Source: Dunaliella salina (Eukaryota; Chlorophyta; Chlorophyceae; Chlamydomonadales; Dunaliellaceae). From it: DNA of 13,599 nucleotides. The stretch covers positions 144,964 through 158,562 of the forward strand of contig MU069536.1 in the NCBI GenBank assembly GCA_002284615.2, given 5' to 3'. This document shows, in pieces, positions 1 through 6,840 of the stretch (position 1 is its first letter; each line of letters starts with the position of its first letter). The position numbers and the translations under genes are program-made. The notes under the pieces were generated by a model. The model saw nothing but the letters and a program-made list of their open reading frames with translations, made no database searches and had not been told where the DNA came from.

Positions 1-61
1 TCTCCCTGCTTGTCTTGCAGAGCGAGCACGCAACGCCCACTGAGTCACACAAACCTCACTG

Positions 62-268
62 CAGGCCCTCACTGCAGGCTCAAAGCCAGCTGCGCATGTA
101 TCTCCTCTATCCTCTTTAGATTTCCTTCATACTGAGCCTAGAAGAGAGGCATGTTGACTTTTTGCCCTGGCTTCGCTTGCAGGCCCTTGCCAGCTGTGCG
201 CATACCTCCTCCAGCCTCTTTAGATACCCCTCATGCTGCGCCTCTAGCATCTCCACTTTACACCGCCT
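62..268 (-). repeat. Tandem copies of the terminal coiled-coil exon segment
   Basis: Two further copies of the EMLEAQHE..LKR.EE..AQLA unit follow the stop of the terminal exon, spaced 96 and about 104 bp. The first (around 160-268) lies in the same frame because 96 is a multiple of three, and would read EMLEAQHEGYLKRLEE then CAQLARACK if the TGA were bypassed. The second (69-137) begins right after TCTCTTCTAG, a good acceptor, and reads AQYEGNLKRIEEIHAQLA up to a stop at 69-71. These are duplicated exon ends, either decayed or used as alternative 3' ends. Confidence 0.7.
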
Positions 269-607
269 TCACTTGCACGCCCTTGCCAGCTGTGCGCGTA
301 TCTCCTCCACCCTCTTCAGGTCTGCTTCATGCTGAGCCTCCAGCATCTCCAGCTCAGACATGGGGGGCCGGTCAGGTGCAGCCGCACTGCCTTCTTGGCC
401 ATGCCCGGGTGGAGCTGCAGTACCACGTGCTTGCTGCTGCTGCTGCTGCGGCTGCTGCTGCTGCGCCTGTTGAACAGGCTGCGATGGCCTGCCTTTGCCA
501 ATTTTGGAGTCTGCAGGCTGGCCCTTGCGGGGTGGTCCTTTGTGCTGCTGCAGGGGAACATGTGGCTGTGCTTTGGCCGGGTCTGGTTTAGGCACGTTTT
601 TGGCAAA
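269..607 (-). CDS. JHY-like gene, terminal exon: FAKNVPKP, polyglutamine, coiled coil
   Basis: The acceptor CTTGCAG (608-614) opens the exon at 607. The frame reads FAKNVPKPDPAKAQP, then a Lys/Pro/Gly-rich linker, a Gln tract (about 425-475, an interrupted CAG run with a single Pro), a Pro/Gly/Ala stretch, and finally MSELEMLEAQHEADLKRVEE, a short heptad-like helix ending RAQLARACK before TGA at 269-271. That is 112 residues. JHY proteins likewise end shortly after an LEMLxxxHE helix, so this stop is a natural C-terminus. The motif TGTAA, a polyadenylation signal in many green algae, occurs 11 bases past the stop. An in-frame second coiled-coil unit follows after the stop (see 62-268), so an alternative 3' end spliced to the mini-exon at 69-137 is possible. 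Confidence 0.7.
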   Translation of the reverse strand, partial: FAKNVPKPDPAKAQPHVPLQQHKGPPRKGQPADSKIGKGRPSQPVQQAQQQQPQQQQQQARGTAAPPGHGQEGSAAAPDRPPMSELEMLEAQHEADLKRVEEIRAQLARACK

Positions 608-990
608 CTGCAAGCACCAGTTGCAGAGCGAGAGCAGGGAGGTGTGCAAGCCACCAGTGAAAGAAACGCAGAGAGTTGTATAAGCACCAGTGACGGAACC
701 AAGGCAGGAAACATTTGCAAGCACCAGCGACAAAAGAAAGCAGAGAGTCGTGCAAGCATGGATGACAGAACAAAGGCAGAATGAAATTGCAAGCGCCAGT
801 GACAAAAGAAAGCAGAGAATCGTGCAAGCACCAGTGACACGACAAAAGCAGAGAGTTCTGAGAACACCAGTGGCAGAAAAGCAGGGCCATGCCCAGAGGA
901 TCAGCTGGCGCTGCAGAGGGGAACCACGCATGTGTGATTGATGAACTTCAGCTCAGGTACTTCTTTGCAAACTGAGGACAAGTTGCCAGG
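608..990 (-). repeat. Minisatellite on the acceptor side of the terminal exon
   Basis: About eight copies of a 30-40 bp unit centred on GCAAGCACCAGTGAC (plus strand), at about 611, 648, 681, 717, 756, 786, 824 and 864. The first is the real acceptor region. At 953-990 a longer decayed copy reappears: on the minus strand CCTCAG is followed by TTTGCAAAGAAG, the counterpart of the exon start TTTGCCAAAAAC. The array is thus made of the intron end, at least once together with exon sequence. Confidence 0.7.
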
Positions 991-1450
991 CGCACGGAGC
1001 AGGCCCTTGCCAAAAGCACAGCAGGAACGCCCATGCTTGTTCGTTGGCCACTTTGCACTTCATCCACATCCATGCTTGACCACGTTTTTGAGGCCTCAAC
1101 AACCAAAGGAGCAACATCCATGGCAGCCCGAGCAACCAAGTCACAAGGGCCCTGTCACTAAGCGAAACCATGTCCACACTGCACCTGCGATGTGTCTAGA
1201 GTCCGGTTTATGACATTGGATTTCCAGTACATGTTATGTATCAGGGTTGCCTAGTTCAGTGGTTTGGCAAAGTAAGTTTGCGAACAATCCAATAGAGTTC
1301 GAGGTTCTACGAATGTTTCGGACAGAAGTTTGCCTGCAGGCGGGAGGCAGGGAAGGGGGTAACAACTGCACCCCAACCCCCTGTTCCCCCTCTCCCCCTC
1401 AGCCACTTTTGCATAAATGATAGTAATGGGGAAGGACAAGGGACCTGTTC

Positions 1451-1489
1451 GGGGTAGTCAGGGGGGGGTGCTAAGGGTGTGTCGGGGGG
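1451..1489 (+). other. G-quadruplex motif
   Basis: Four G runs (4, 8, 3 and 6 G) separated by loops of exactly six bases: tagtca, tgctaa, tgtgtc. This satisfies the usual G3+N1-7 pattern. It lies on the strand opposite to the gene's sense strand, inside intron 3. Confidence 0.6.
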
Positions 1490-2386
1490 ATGTCAAGCAG
1501 GTGAAAGGAAATGTCAAAGGTCCGTTTTGGGTAGAGGGCATAAATGTTTCGACCAATTAGAGTTTGAGTACAATTCGGAAAAGTTTGAGATCTAGAACAG
1601 TACAGACATACATGCATACATATACATATTTATATGTGTAAAAAAACCAACAGAAGTTATTATTTATACTATAAATCAGCCCAGGCAAGCTATGCCAGAA
1701 ATAGGGGAGTTCTTGCCCCGAGGGAAACTAAGTATGCAAAACAGTTTATTTTGATACATTGAACACTTCTGCATCAAAGAAGGTGGGGATGAGGTGTTGC
1801 AGGTGAGCCAGGGGCATATTTTGAGGTGGTTTAATCGGCCACTCCCCGCAAAATGGGTGCCATGATGCATGTTCTGACCCGAATATGCCCCATTTTTTAG
1901 CTCCCGCGCAGTTTTCGTGTCAAACCGGACCCATCGGAGTGAAAAAAACGGGGGTGTGAAATTTGGCCCCAAAGCACTAGGAGCATGAGCGCGTCTGCCA
2001 GGCAGAAGTGGTGCAAACTTGGAAATCAGGCATGCACTGTGTTTGGCCACAATCTGAGTATGAGGTGTTGTTTAGCATGTTCATCAAGTATGCCCTGCCA
2101 AGTTTGTGGGCCCAGGTGCAGGTGTGCGCACTCCTGTGGCTCGGTCAAAGCTGGGAACAACTCAACCCAGTGCTGAGCCTCGGTTTCTCGTCATTTCCCT
2201 GCCAAAATTGGGCGATTTGCTGGACCACCGTCCCGGCCCCCCGGAGCCCCCAGGATGTGCTGCTGGTGAAATGCTGAACCATCGCTGCTGGTCAGGTAAG
2301 CCGGGGAGGGGCTTCCTGAGGACCCCATTCAAGCAGGGCTTTTGGCTGATTCCTGGGCCCCCACTCTGGGGCTCCCCTGGCTCAAA

Positions 2387-2439
2387 CTGAGTATGCAGGG
2401 TTGCTCAGAAAGGTCAAATTATATGTCCTGCATACTCAG
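2387..2439. repeat. Perfect 13-bp inverted repeat with 27-base loop
   Basis: CTGAGTATGCAGG at 2387-2399 is the exact reverse complement of 2427-2439. Pairing beyond the stem is poor. No target duplication was found, so it may be a small hairpin or the relic of a foldback element. Confidence 0.5.
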
Positions 2440-2988
2440 AATCAGCTGGCTCCATTGGGGCAAGAACTCAAACCTAGATGCCTGACCTGACTATAACACT
2501 ATAAACAACAGATCCCTGAATGATCCAAAAATCTGGAAATGGACGTCTCTAAATACATTCAAGACGTAACATATTATAGTATTATGTCACATCATAAATT
2601 ATTAAACATATATTCAGGAGGCGTCAAAAAAAAAGTACAGGACGTCACGTCAAATTTTTGGACTGGACCCCCCTGACACCCCCCCCCCCAAAACCCATGT
2701 TCCCGTGCCCCTCTGCAGTCAAAAAGGGTACCAATCTGCTCCTTTTCAAATTCCCCATCCATCTGCATACTCACAACATCCAAAAACTGGATTGCCACAG
2801 ACTTATGGNGCAAAAACTGAGATGCGGAAGCTCATGCATGGCCTCTGCCCCCCCAANAGTGCCNCAATCCAGACAGAAAGGGTACCAATCAGCTACTTTC
2901 CAAATTCTGCATTCATCTGCGTTTTCAAGAATCAAGCAGAATCAAGACAAAGAAACCACAAGACGCTGCAACCAAGGAGCATTCCAAG

Positions 2989-3048
2989 AGCGTTCATGNG
3001 CATGTTTACGCAAAGACCAGCGTTCATGCGCATGTTAGCGCAAAGGCC
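2989..3048. repeat. 30-bp tandem duplication inside the TIR element
   Basis: Two adjacent copies of about 30 bp starting AGCGTTCATG, with GCATGTTTACGCAAAGACC in the first and GCATGTTAGCGCAAAGGCC in the second. They lie just downstream of the stop codon of the zinc-finger ORF. Confidence 0.6.
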
Positions 3049-3062
3049 TAAGCTGCTCGTTT

Positions 3063-3494
3063 CTACTGAGCAGGGGCATGCATGCCCTTGGCCACTGTCT
3101 GCATGTGCTCCTGCTCCTTGGGACCCATGATGTAGGACTGCTGCTCGGTTATCTGCTCCTGGGGGTGCTTTGCTGCATAGTGTGCTGCCAAGCCGTACTT
3201 CCACACCACCACCTTGCACTCAGCTGACCCTGCTGGGCACACCATGAGGTGGTTGTTGCTTGTGGTTGCTGCTTGTGGCTCTGCATTTGGTGGCTGTGCT
3301 TGCATGGGTGCTTGCATGGGTGCTTGCATGGGGCTTTCCGCTGGGGCCTGTTGGAAGAAGCTGAACATGCTCTGCTGGCCAATCTTGGCCCTCTTGCCTG
3401 CCTTCTTCTCGTTCAGACATTTCTCTGCATGTGTATCCCTGTTGAACCTATTGCCAAACTGACTGGGGCAGTGTGGGCACTTGAGGTCCTCCAT
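3063..3494 (-). CDS. Transposon-borne protein with two zinc fingers and a PIP-box
   Basis: A 143-residue ORF. The ATG at 3494 is preceded 18 bases earlier by an in-frame TAG, and the ORF ends in TAG at 3063. The N-terminus has a finger C6-x2-C9-x12-H22-x3-C26 (CPHCPSQFGNRF...HAEKC). A basic stretch (30-37) follows, then QQSMFSFF at residues 40-47, which fits the PCNA-interacting consensus Q-x-x-[ILM]-x-x-[FY]-[FY]. Next comes a repeated MQAP tract (56-67) and a Gln/Asn/Thr linker. A second finger is C86-x6-C93-x11-H105-x4-H110 (CPAGSAEC...AAHYAAKH). The tail is Gln-rich. The ORF lies wholly inside the TIR element, antisense to the plus orientation but in the same direction as the host gene. 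I infer a DNA-binding, PCNA-contacting accessory protein or the N-terminal remnant of a transposase. A captured host exon is the alternative. No catalytic domain is present. Confidence 0.6.
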   Translation of the reverse strand: MEDLKCPHCPSQFGNRFNRDTHAEKCLNEKKAGKRAKIGQQSMFSFFQQAPAESPMQAPMQAPMQAQPPNAEPQAATTSNNHLMVCPAGSAECKVVVWKYGLAAHYAAKHPQEQITEQQSYIMGPKEQEHMQTVAKGMHAPAQ

Positions 3495-3834
3495 CCAAAC
3501 ACAGCTAGCCTAAGCCCATTTGGTTAAACTTCCAGATAGCCATAGCTGCCCTGCCTTTCATTCAATTTGCACGAAAAGGGTGCCAGTCGACAGTTCTTGA
3601 GCCCAGGAATCCAACGATATATTCAAAAGTTCGAGAAAGTGCCCCAGAAAAAAACTGGAGGGGGGGTCCCAAAAACTCGTAACCCCCTCTAACCCCCCCC
3701 CCCCCCCCCCCACCCCTCCGATTGGACTCGTATATATACCAATCGATAGCTCTCGATCTCAGGATTCCGATTATACAATTTTTATGTGGATTGACACGTG
3801 ACGTTTAAAAGTTATGCTTCCTGACGCCTCCTGA

Positions 3835-4204
3835 TATATTTCATAATTTTCATATATATATGATATTAATAAATATAACATGTAGTATATGTAATTAGAA
3901 TACATAAGTGTAGTTGGGCAACTGTCTCTGGGTGCCTCAACGAGCGTGAGGCTCATAGAAACTTGGAGAGCCTATTTGGCAGAAGGAAGGGATGGAAATG
4001 TGGCGGGCTGAACCAAAACCCTGAGCAAGAGACTCGGTGACCCCGAGACTCAGCGAATATCCGGGAGTCTATTTCAGTTGTTGGGCGCTACTTACCCATG
4101 GCTAATTACAAAATAATATGCAACAGATGAAATAAGTTGGGAGCACCGAACCCTAAGCACCACAGGCACCATGTCCTTTCTATTATCGTAGCAAAGTACT
4201 CACG
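3835..4204. other. Intron interior, AT-rich then unstructured
   Basis: After the right end of the TIR element comes an AT-rich stretch (3835-3910) with many TATAT steps, then unique sequence up to the donor-side array of exon 3. I see no gene or promoter here. Confidence 0.4.
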
Positions 4205-4209
4205 AGGAC

Positions 4210-4366
4210 CATGTCAACAAGCGACTTCATATCTTCCCATTCACATCAAAAACAAGGTATAAGGATGTGGTGTCGCTTGCCAGCATGTCAACAAGCGACT
4301 TCATATCTTCCCATTCACATCAAAAACAAGGTATAAGGATGTGCTGGCAAGCGACACCACATCCTT
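4210..4366. repeat. Exact 60-bp direct repeat combined with a 25-bp perfect inverted repeat
   Basis: 4210-4269 and 4284-4343 are identical over 60 bases. The segment 4261-4285 is the exact reverse complement of 4342-4366 (core GCTGGCAAGCGACACC). The 14 bases between the direct copies are therefore an inverted patch of the adjacent array unit. Confidence 0.8.
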
Positions 4367-4525
4367 CCCATTCACTTAGCAAACAAGACAGGAGGATCCC
4401 AAGCCATCAAGCGACACCATGCCCTTCCCTTTCACTTTACAAACAAGTTATGAGGACCATGCCAACAAGCGACACCATGTTTTCCCCATTTACATTGCAG
4501 ACAAGTCGAGAGGACCATGTCACCA

Positions 4526-4719
4526 AAACGAAAGTACTTCCCGCAGCCATGTTCTATAGCCAGGTGCTTGCAGTAACCCTCCAGATCCCCATTAGCATGT
4601 CCTGACTCATTTCTTGTGGTGGAGGGAGCTTACAGCTCTTTATGAGCCAACGTGTCTCCTCTTCATTCATTGATGCGGTGAGAGTTTCTCTGCCTAAGTA
4701 GTTTTCTTTCCTTTTCTTG
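4526..4719. mobile_element. 194-bp insertion within the minisatellite, 7-bp TSD
   Basis: The sequence is unlike the array around it and is flanked by GTCACCA at 4519-4525 and 4720-4726. Deleting the insert and one GTCACCA restores an array unit (ACCAT-GTCACCA-GGTGACGCC against ACCAT-GCCAACA-AGCGACACC in the next unit). There is a weak, imperfect inverted similarity near the ends: GAAAG.TACTTCCCGCAG at the left against the complement GAAAACTACTTAGGCAG inside the right end. No family was recognised. A minus-strand open frame covers most of it but shows no domain. Confidence 0.6.
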
Positions 4720-5125
4720 GTCACCAGGTGACGCCATGTCCTGCCCATTCACATAGCAAACAAGTCATCAGGACCTCATGCCATCAAGTGACACTTTGTC
4801 CTGCCCACTCACGGAGCAAACTAATCACAAGGACCGTGCCAACAAGTGACACTGAGTCCTTCCCATTCACATAGCAAAGAAGTCATCAGGATCCCTTGCC
4901 AACAAGTGACACTATGTCCTGCCCATTCACATAGCAAACAAGTCATCAGGATCCCTTGCCAACAAGTGATGGCAGTTGTGAGCACCCACCTGCCGCGCAA
5001 GCTTCAGTATCTGCTTTTCACATTGGACTGGTTTGTTTACAGGCACGTGTTGCATCAGCTCAGTTGCACCCACAGGCAGGTACAGCCACGCAACCCTTTC
5101 CTGTCCAACAAGTGTGAGCGCTTAC

Positions 5126-5181
5126 CTGCAGCGCTTGTTCCCTGGCAGTAGGCTCTTTCAGGATCTCCTTTTTGGGCTTCC
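5126..5181 (-). pseudogene. Duplicate of exon 3's 3' half with intact splice sites
   Basis: A 56-bp segment reads KPKKEILKEPTAREQALQ, against KPKKEIPKEPSARERALQ in exon 3. It has a plausible acceptor TTCACAG (5182-5188) and a donor CTGCAG|GTAAGC (GTAAGC at 5120-5125). Its length is not a multiple of three, so joining it after phase-0 exon 3 would shift the frame; it is probably skipped. The 83-bp stretch between the two copies (5182-5264 plus the donor) would make a very short intron made of array unit. A third, deleted copy at about 4990-5012 still ends CGGCAG|GTGGGT. Confidence 0.7.
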
Positions 5182-5270
5182 CTGTGAAGTAGCACCATGT
5201 CCTTTACATTCACATCTCCTACAAGTCACAAGGAACATGCCAACAAGTGGTGGCAGTTGGGAGTACTCAC

Positions 5271-5366
5271 CTGCAGTGCTCGTTCCCTGGCAGAAGGCTC
5301 TTTCGGGATCTCCTTTTTGGGCTTGACTGCTGCGACAGCTGCAGCCTTGAGGTTGTCTTCTCGCAC
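5271..5366 (-). CDS. JHY-like gene, third visible exon (KPKKEIPKEPSARERALQ)
   Basis: A 96-bp exon of 32 codons with strong splice sites: acceptor GTTCAG at 5367-5372 and a consensus donor CTGCAG|GTGAGT with GTGAGT at 5265-5270. The peptide starts VREDNLKAAAVAAV, where VREDN completes the AAQVRE motif of the previous exon, and ends KPKKEIPKEPSARERALQ. Joined in phase 0 to the next exon it gives ARERALQFAKNVPKP, a match in pattern to JHY (basic, R.KALEYAK.IPKP-like, from memory). Acceptor-side copies extend through 5367-5560 and 6405-8365. Donor-side copies extend from 5264 to about 4205, including the pseudo-exon at 5126-5181. Confidence 0.75.
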
Positions 5367-5560
5367 CTGAACACAGCACACGGGTGGCATAGCACAGGTG
5401 GGAGACAAGACACAGGCAGGGAAGCTCAGGTGTCAGACAGCGCACACGCGGTAAAGCACAGTTGGCGCAGAGCCTCATTGCATAATGTTCAAAGATGGTC
5501 TTTTCACACCTGCAGATAGTATTGGTGGCTTGACCTCATTGAACCAGAAACACGTCGGAG
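5367..5560 (-). repeat. Acceptor-side copies of exon 3, proximal part
   Basis: Beside the exon 3 acceptor lie GTGGCATAGCACAGGTGG-type units (plus strand). At 5474-5515 a copy of the longer unit occurs: CCTCATTGCATAATGTTCAA followed by GATGGTCTTTTCACACCTG. This is the same unit that forms 6841-8365. The segment was separated from the rest of the array by about 100 bp of unrelated sequence (5561-5668) and by the TIR element at 5669-6390. Confidence 0.65.
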
Positions 5561-5668
5561 GCAACGTACTGTCTTTTCATCGCGACGGCATCAGGCATGG
5601 AATTCACTCTGCCTTGCCTTCTTGTTCTCGCATTCCGGTCATCTCTGCCATGCAATTTGTCCATGAGG

Positions 5669-6390
5669 TCAGGAGGGTAAAAAAAAGTAGAGGATGTCAT
5701 GTCAAAATTTTGGGCCAGACCCCCCTGACCCACCCACCACCCCCAAAACCCCCCTTCCAGTGCCCCGACCCAGACAAAAAGGGTACCAATCTGCTCCTCT
5801 TTAAATGGCCTGTCCACCTGCATACTAATCGCAATCGAATGTTGGGTGGGAGCAGAGATATGAGGCAAAAACTGGGGAATGGACGCCCATGCAAACCTGC
5901 CCCTCCAGGCACCCACAACTGGCTTGCAAATTCATAAGTTGAACTTCTGACTTCACCATTGAAGGACTTATTCCACCTTGCCTCTATCATGGAAGTTTGG
6001 ATTTGTTTGCTGCATGTTTGCCTCCACACTCCCAGCAGCCTACACCATGGGCATGTGGCACTGACTCTGATTCATGCACAGAGACCCCCCCTTATACCCA
6101 ATTTCTCCAAAGAGGGTGCCAATCAACAGTTCTCGAGCTGGGGCATTTGATGATGTGTTTACAATCCTGTAGAAGTGGCTCAGAAAAATTCTGGAAGGGA
6201 AGTCCCAAAGGGTTGGAACCCCCCTCAGCCACCCACCACCCCCGACCCTCTCCAATTGGACCCATACGTACATCAATCCATTCCTCTCGTTCTCAGGGCT
6301 CCGAATATATAATTGCTATTCACATGAATATATAATTTTTATTCACATGACACATGACACCCAAAAGTCATGCTTCCTACACACTCCTGA
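5669..6390. mobile_element. TIR DNA transposon, 722-bp relative without ORF
   Basis: The left end TCAGGAGGGTAAAAAAAAGT and a right end finishing CACTCCTGA form short inverted repeats (TCAGGAG plus scattered matches). They are flanked by TGAGG at 5664-5668 and 6391-6395. The left 240 bp match the left of the 2614-3834 element: poly-A, GTCATGTCAAAATTTTGG, C-rich tract, AAAAAGGGTACCAATCTGCT. The right 290 bp match its right end: AGGGTGCCAATC, C-rich tract, AATTGGACCCAT, AAAAGTCATGCTTCCT. The middle (about 5910-6095) is unrelated and the zinc-finger ORF is absent. It is probably a non-autonomous derivative. Confidence 0.8.
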
Positions 6391-6404
6391 TGAGGTCGAC
6401 AATA

Positions 6405-6840
6405 AAAGCCCAGCACAGCACAGGCAGCATAGCACGCGTGGCAGACAGCACACACGCAGCGTAGCACAGGTGGCAGACTGCACAGAGGCAGCATAGCACA
6501 AGTGGCAGACAGCACACACGCGGCATAGCACGGGTGGCAGACAGCACACAGGCAGCATAGCTCAGATGGCAGACAGCACGATTGCGGCGCAGCACAGGTG
6601 GCAAACGGCACACAGGAGGCATAAGCGCAGGTGGCAGGCAGCACAGGGGCAACGTAGCACAGGTGGCAGACAGCACAGGGGCAGCATAGCACAGGTGGCA
6701 GACAGCACAGCACAGGGTATAGCACAGGTGGCAGACAGCACAGCACAGGGTATAGCACAGGTGGCAGACAGCAAACAAGCGGCATAGCATAGGTGGCAGA
6801 AAGCACACGGGCTGGGTAGCACAGGTGGAGAGGAACCTCA
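6405..6840 (-). repeat. Minisatellite, about 13 units of 32-33 bp
   Basis: Plus-strand unit of the form GCATAGCACAGGTGGCAGAC followed by AGCACACACGCG, spaced regularly at 6438, 6468, 6500, 6534, 6567, 6597, 6631, 6662, 6694, 6727, 6759, 6791 and 6824. Two adjacent units near 6710-6765 are almost identical, a sign of recent expansion. The unit equals the bases just upstream of the exon 3 acceptor. Long open frames on both strands here are products of the repeat. Confidence 0.85.

Larger units (their letters stand above)
991..2613. other. Intron 3 interior, no gene seen
   Basis: I see no convincing exon here. Contents: a G/C-skewed patch at 1330-1410 (G-rich then C-rich), a G-quadruplex motif at 1451-1489, an AT-rich stretch at 1600-1670, and a stem-loop at 2387-2439. 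The minus-strand open frame at 1676-2050 has no recognisable domain. Confidence 0.5.
2614..3834. mobile_element. TIR DNA transposon, 1221 bp, ORF-bearing copy
   Basis: The ends are perfect 13-bp inverted repeats, TCAGGAGGCGTCA at 2614-2626 and its complement at 3822-3834. They are flanked by the direct repeat TATAT at 2609-2613 and 3835-3839, a 5-bp target duplication. Both subterminal regions hold ACGTCACGT, and both have long C-rich tracts (2672-2692, 3693-3711). The motif AAAAGGGTRCCARTC occurs three times inside (about 2721, 2876, 3574). The interior carries the zinc-finger/PIP-box ORF at 3063-3494. A shorter relative at 5669-6390 shares both ends, which confirms the boundaries. No transposase is visible. 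The TIR and 5-bp TSD do not let me assign a superfamily. All four ambiguous bases of the window (2809, 2857, 2864, 2999) fall inside it. Confidence 0.8.
4205..5264 (-). repeat. Donor-side tandem array of exon 3 (about 60-bp units)
   Basis: Units of about 60-65 bp, on the plus strand of the form CCAACAAGTGACACCATGTC then CTTCCCATTCACATAGCAAA and CAAGTCATNAGGA. There are about nine units between 4205 and 4970, and one at 5190-5250 directly beside the exon 3 donor. The exon-proximal units end in GGCAGTTG..GAG.AC.CACC, the complement of the donor and first intron bases, so the array derives from the beginning of intron 3. It is interrupted by the 194-bp insert at 4526-4719 and contains exon copies at 5126-5181 and about 4990-5012. 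Confidence 0.8.

Noticed and set aside
151..784. Plus-strand open frames over the first exon region, with Ala- or Leu-rich runs
   Set aside because: They are antisense shadows of the CAG/Gln tract and coiled coil of the minus-strand terminal exon.
1676..2050. 124-codon minus-strand open frame
   Set aside because: No domain, splice context or repeat copy supports it.
4554..4748. 64-codon minus-strand open frame across the 194-bp insert
   Set aside because: It starts in array sequence and crosses the insertion boundary, so it cannot be an original gene; no domain seen.
4205..4970. Regular repeats that could suggest a CRISPR array
   Set aside because: Units are contiguous and diverged without unique spacers, and the context is eukaryotic introns.
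5536..5916. Minus-strand frame with EQIGTLF, similar to a frame at 2592-2813
   Set aside because: The shared peptide comes from the shared ends of the two TIR elements; the frames include the TIR and poly-A tracts and are unlikely to be translated.
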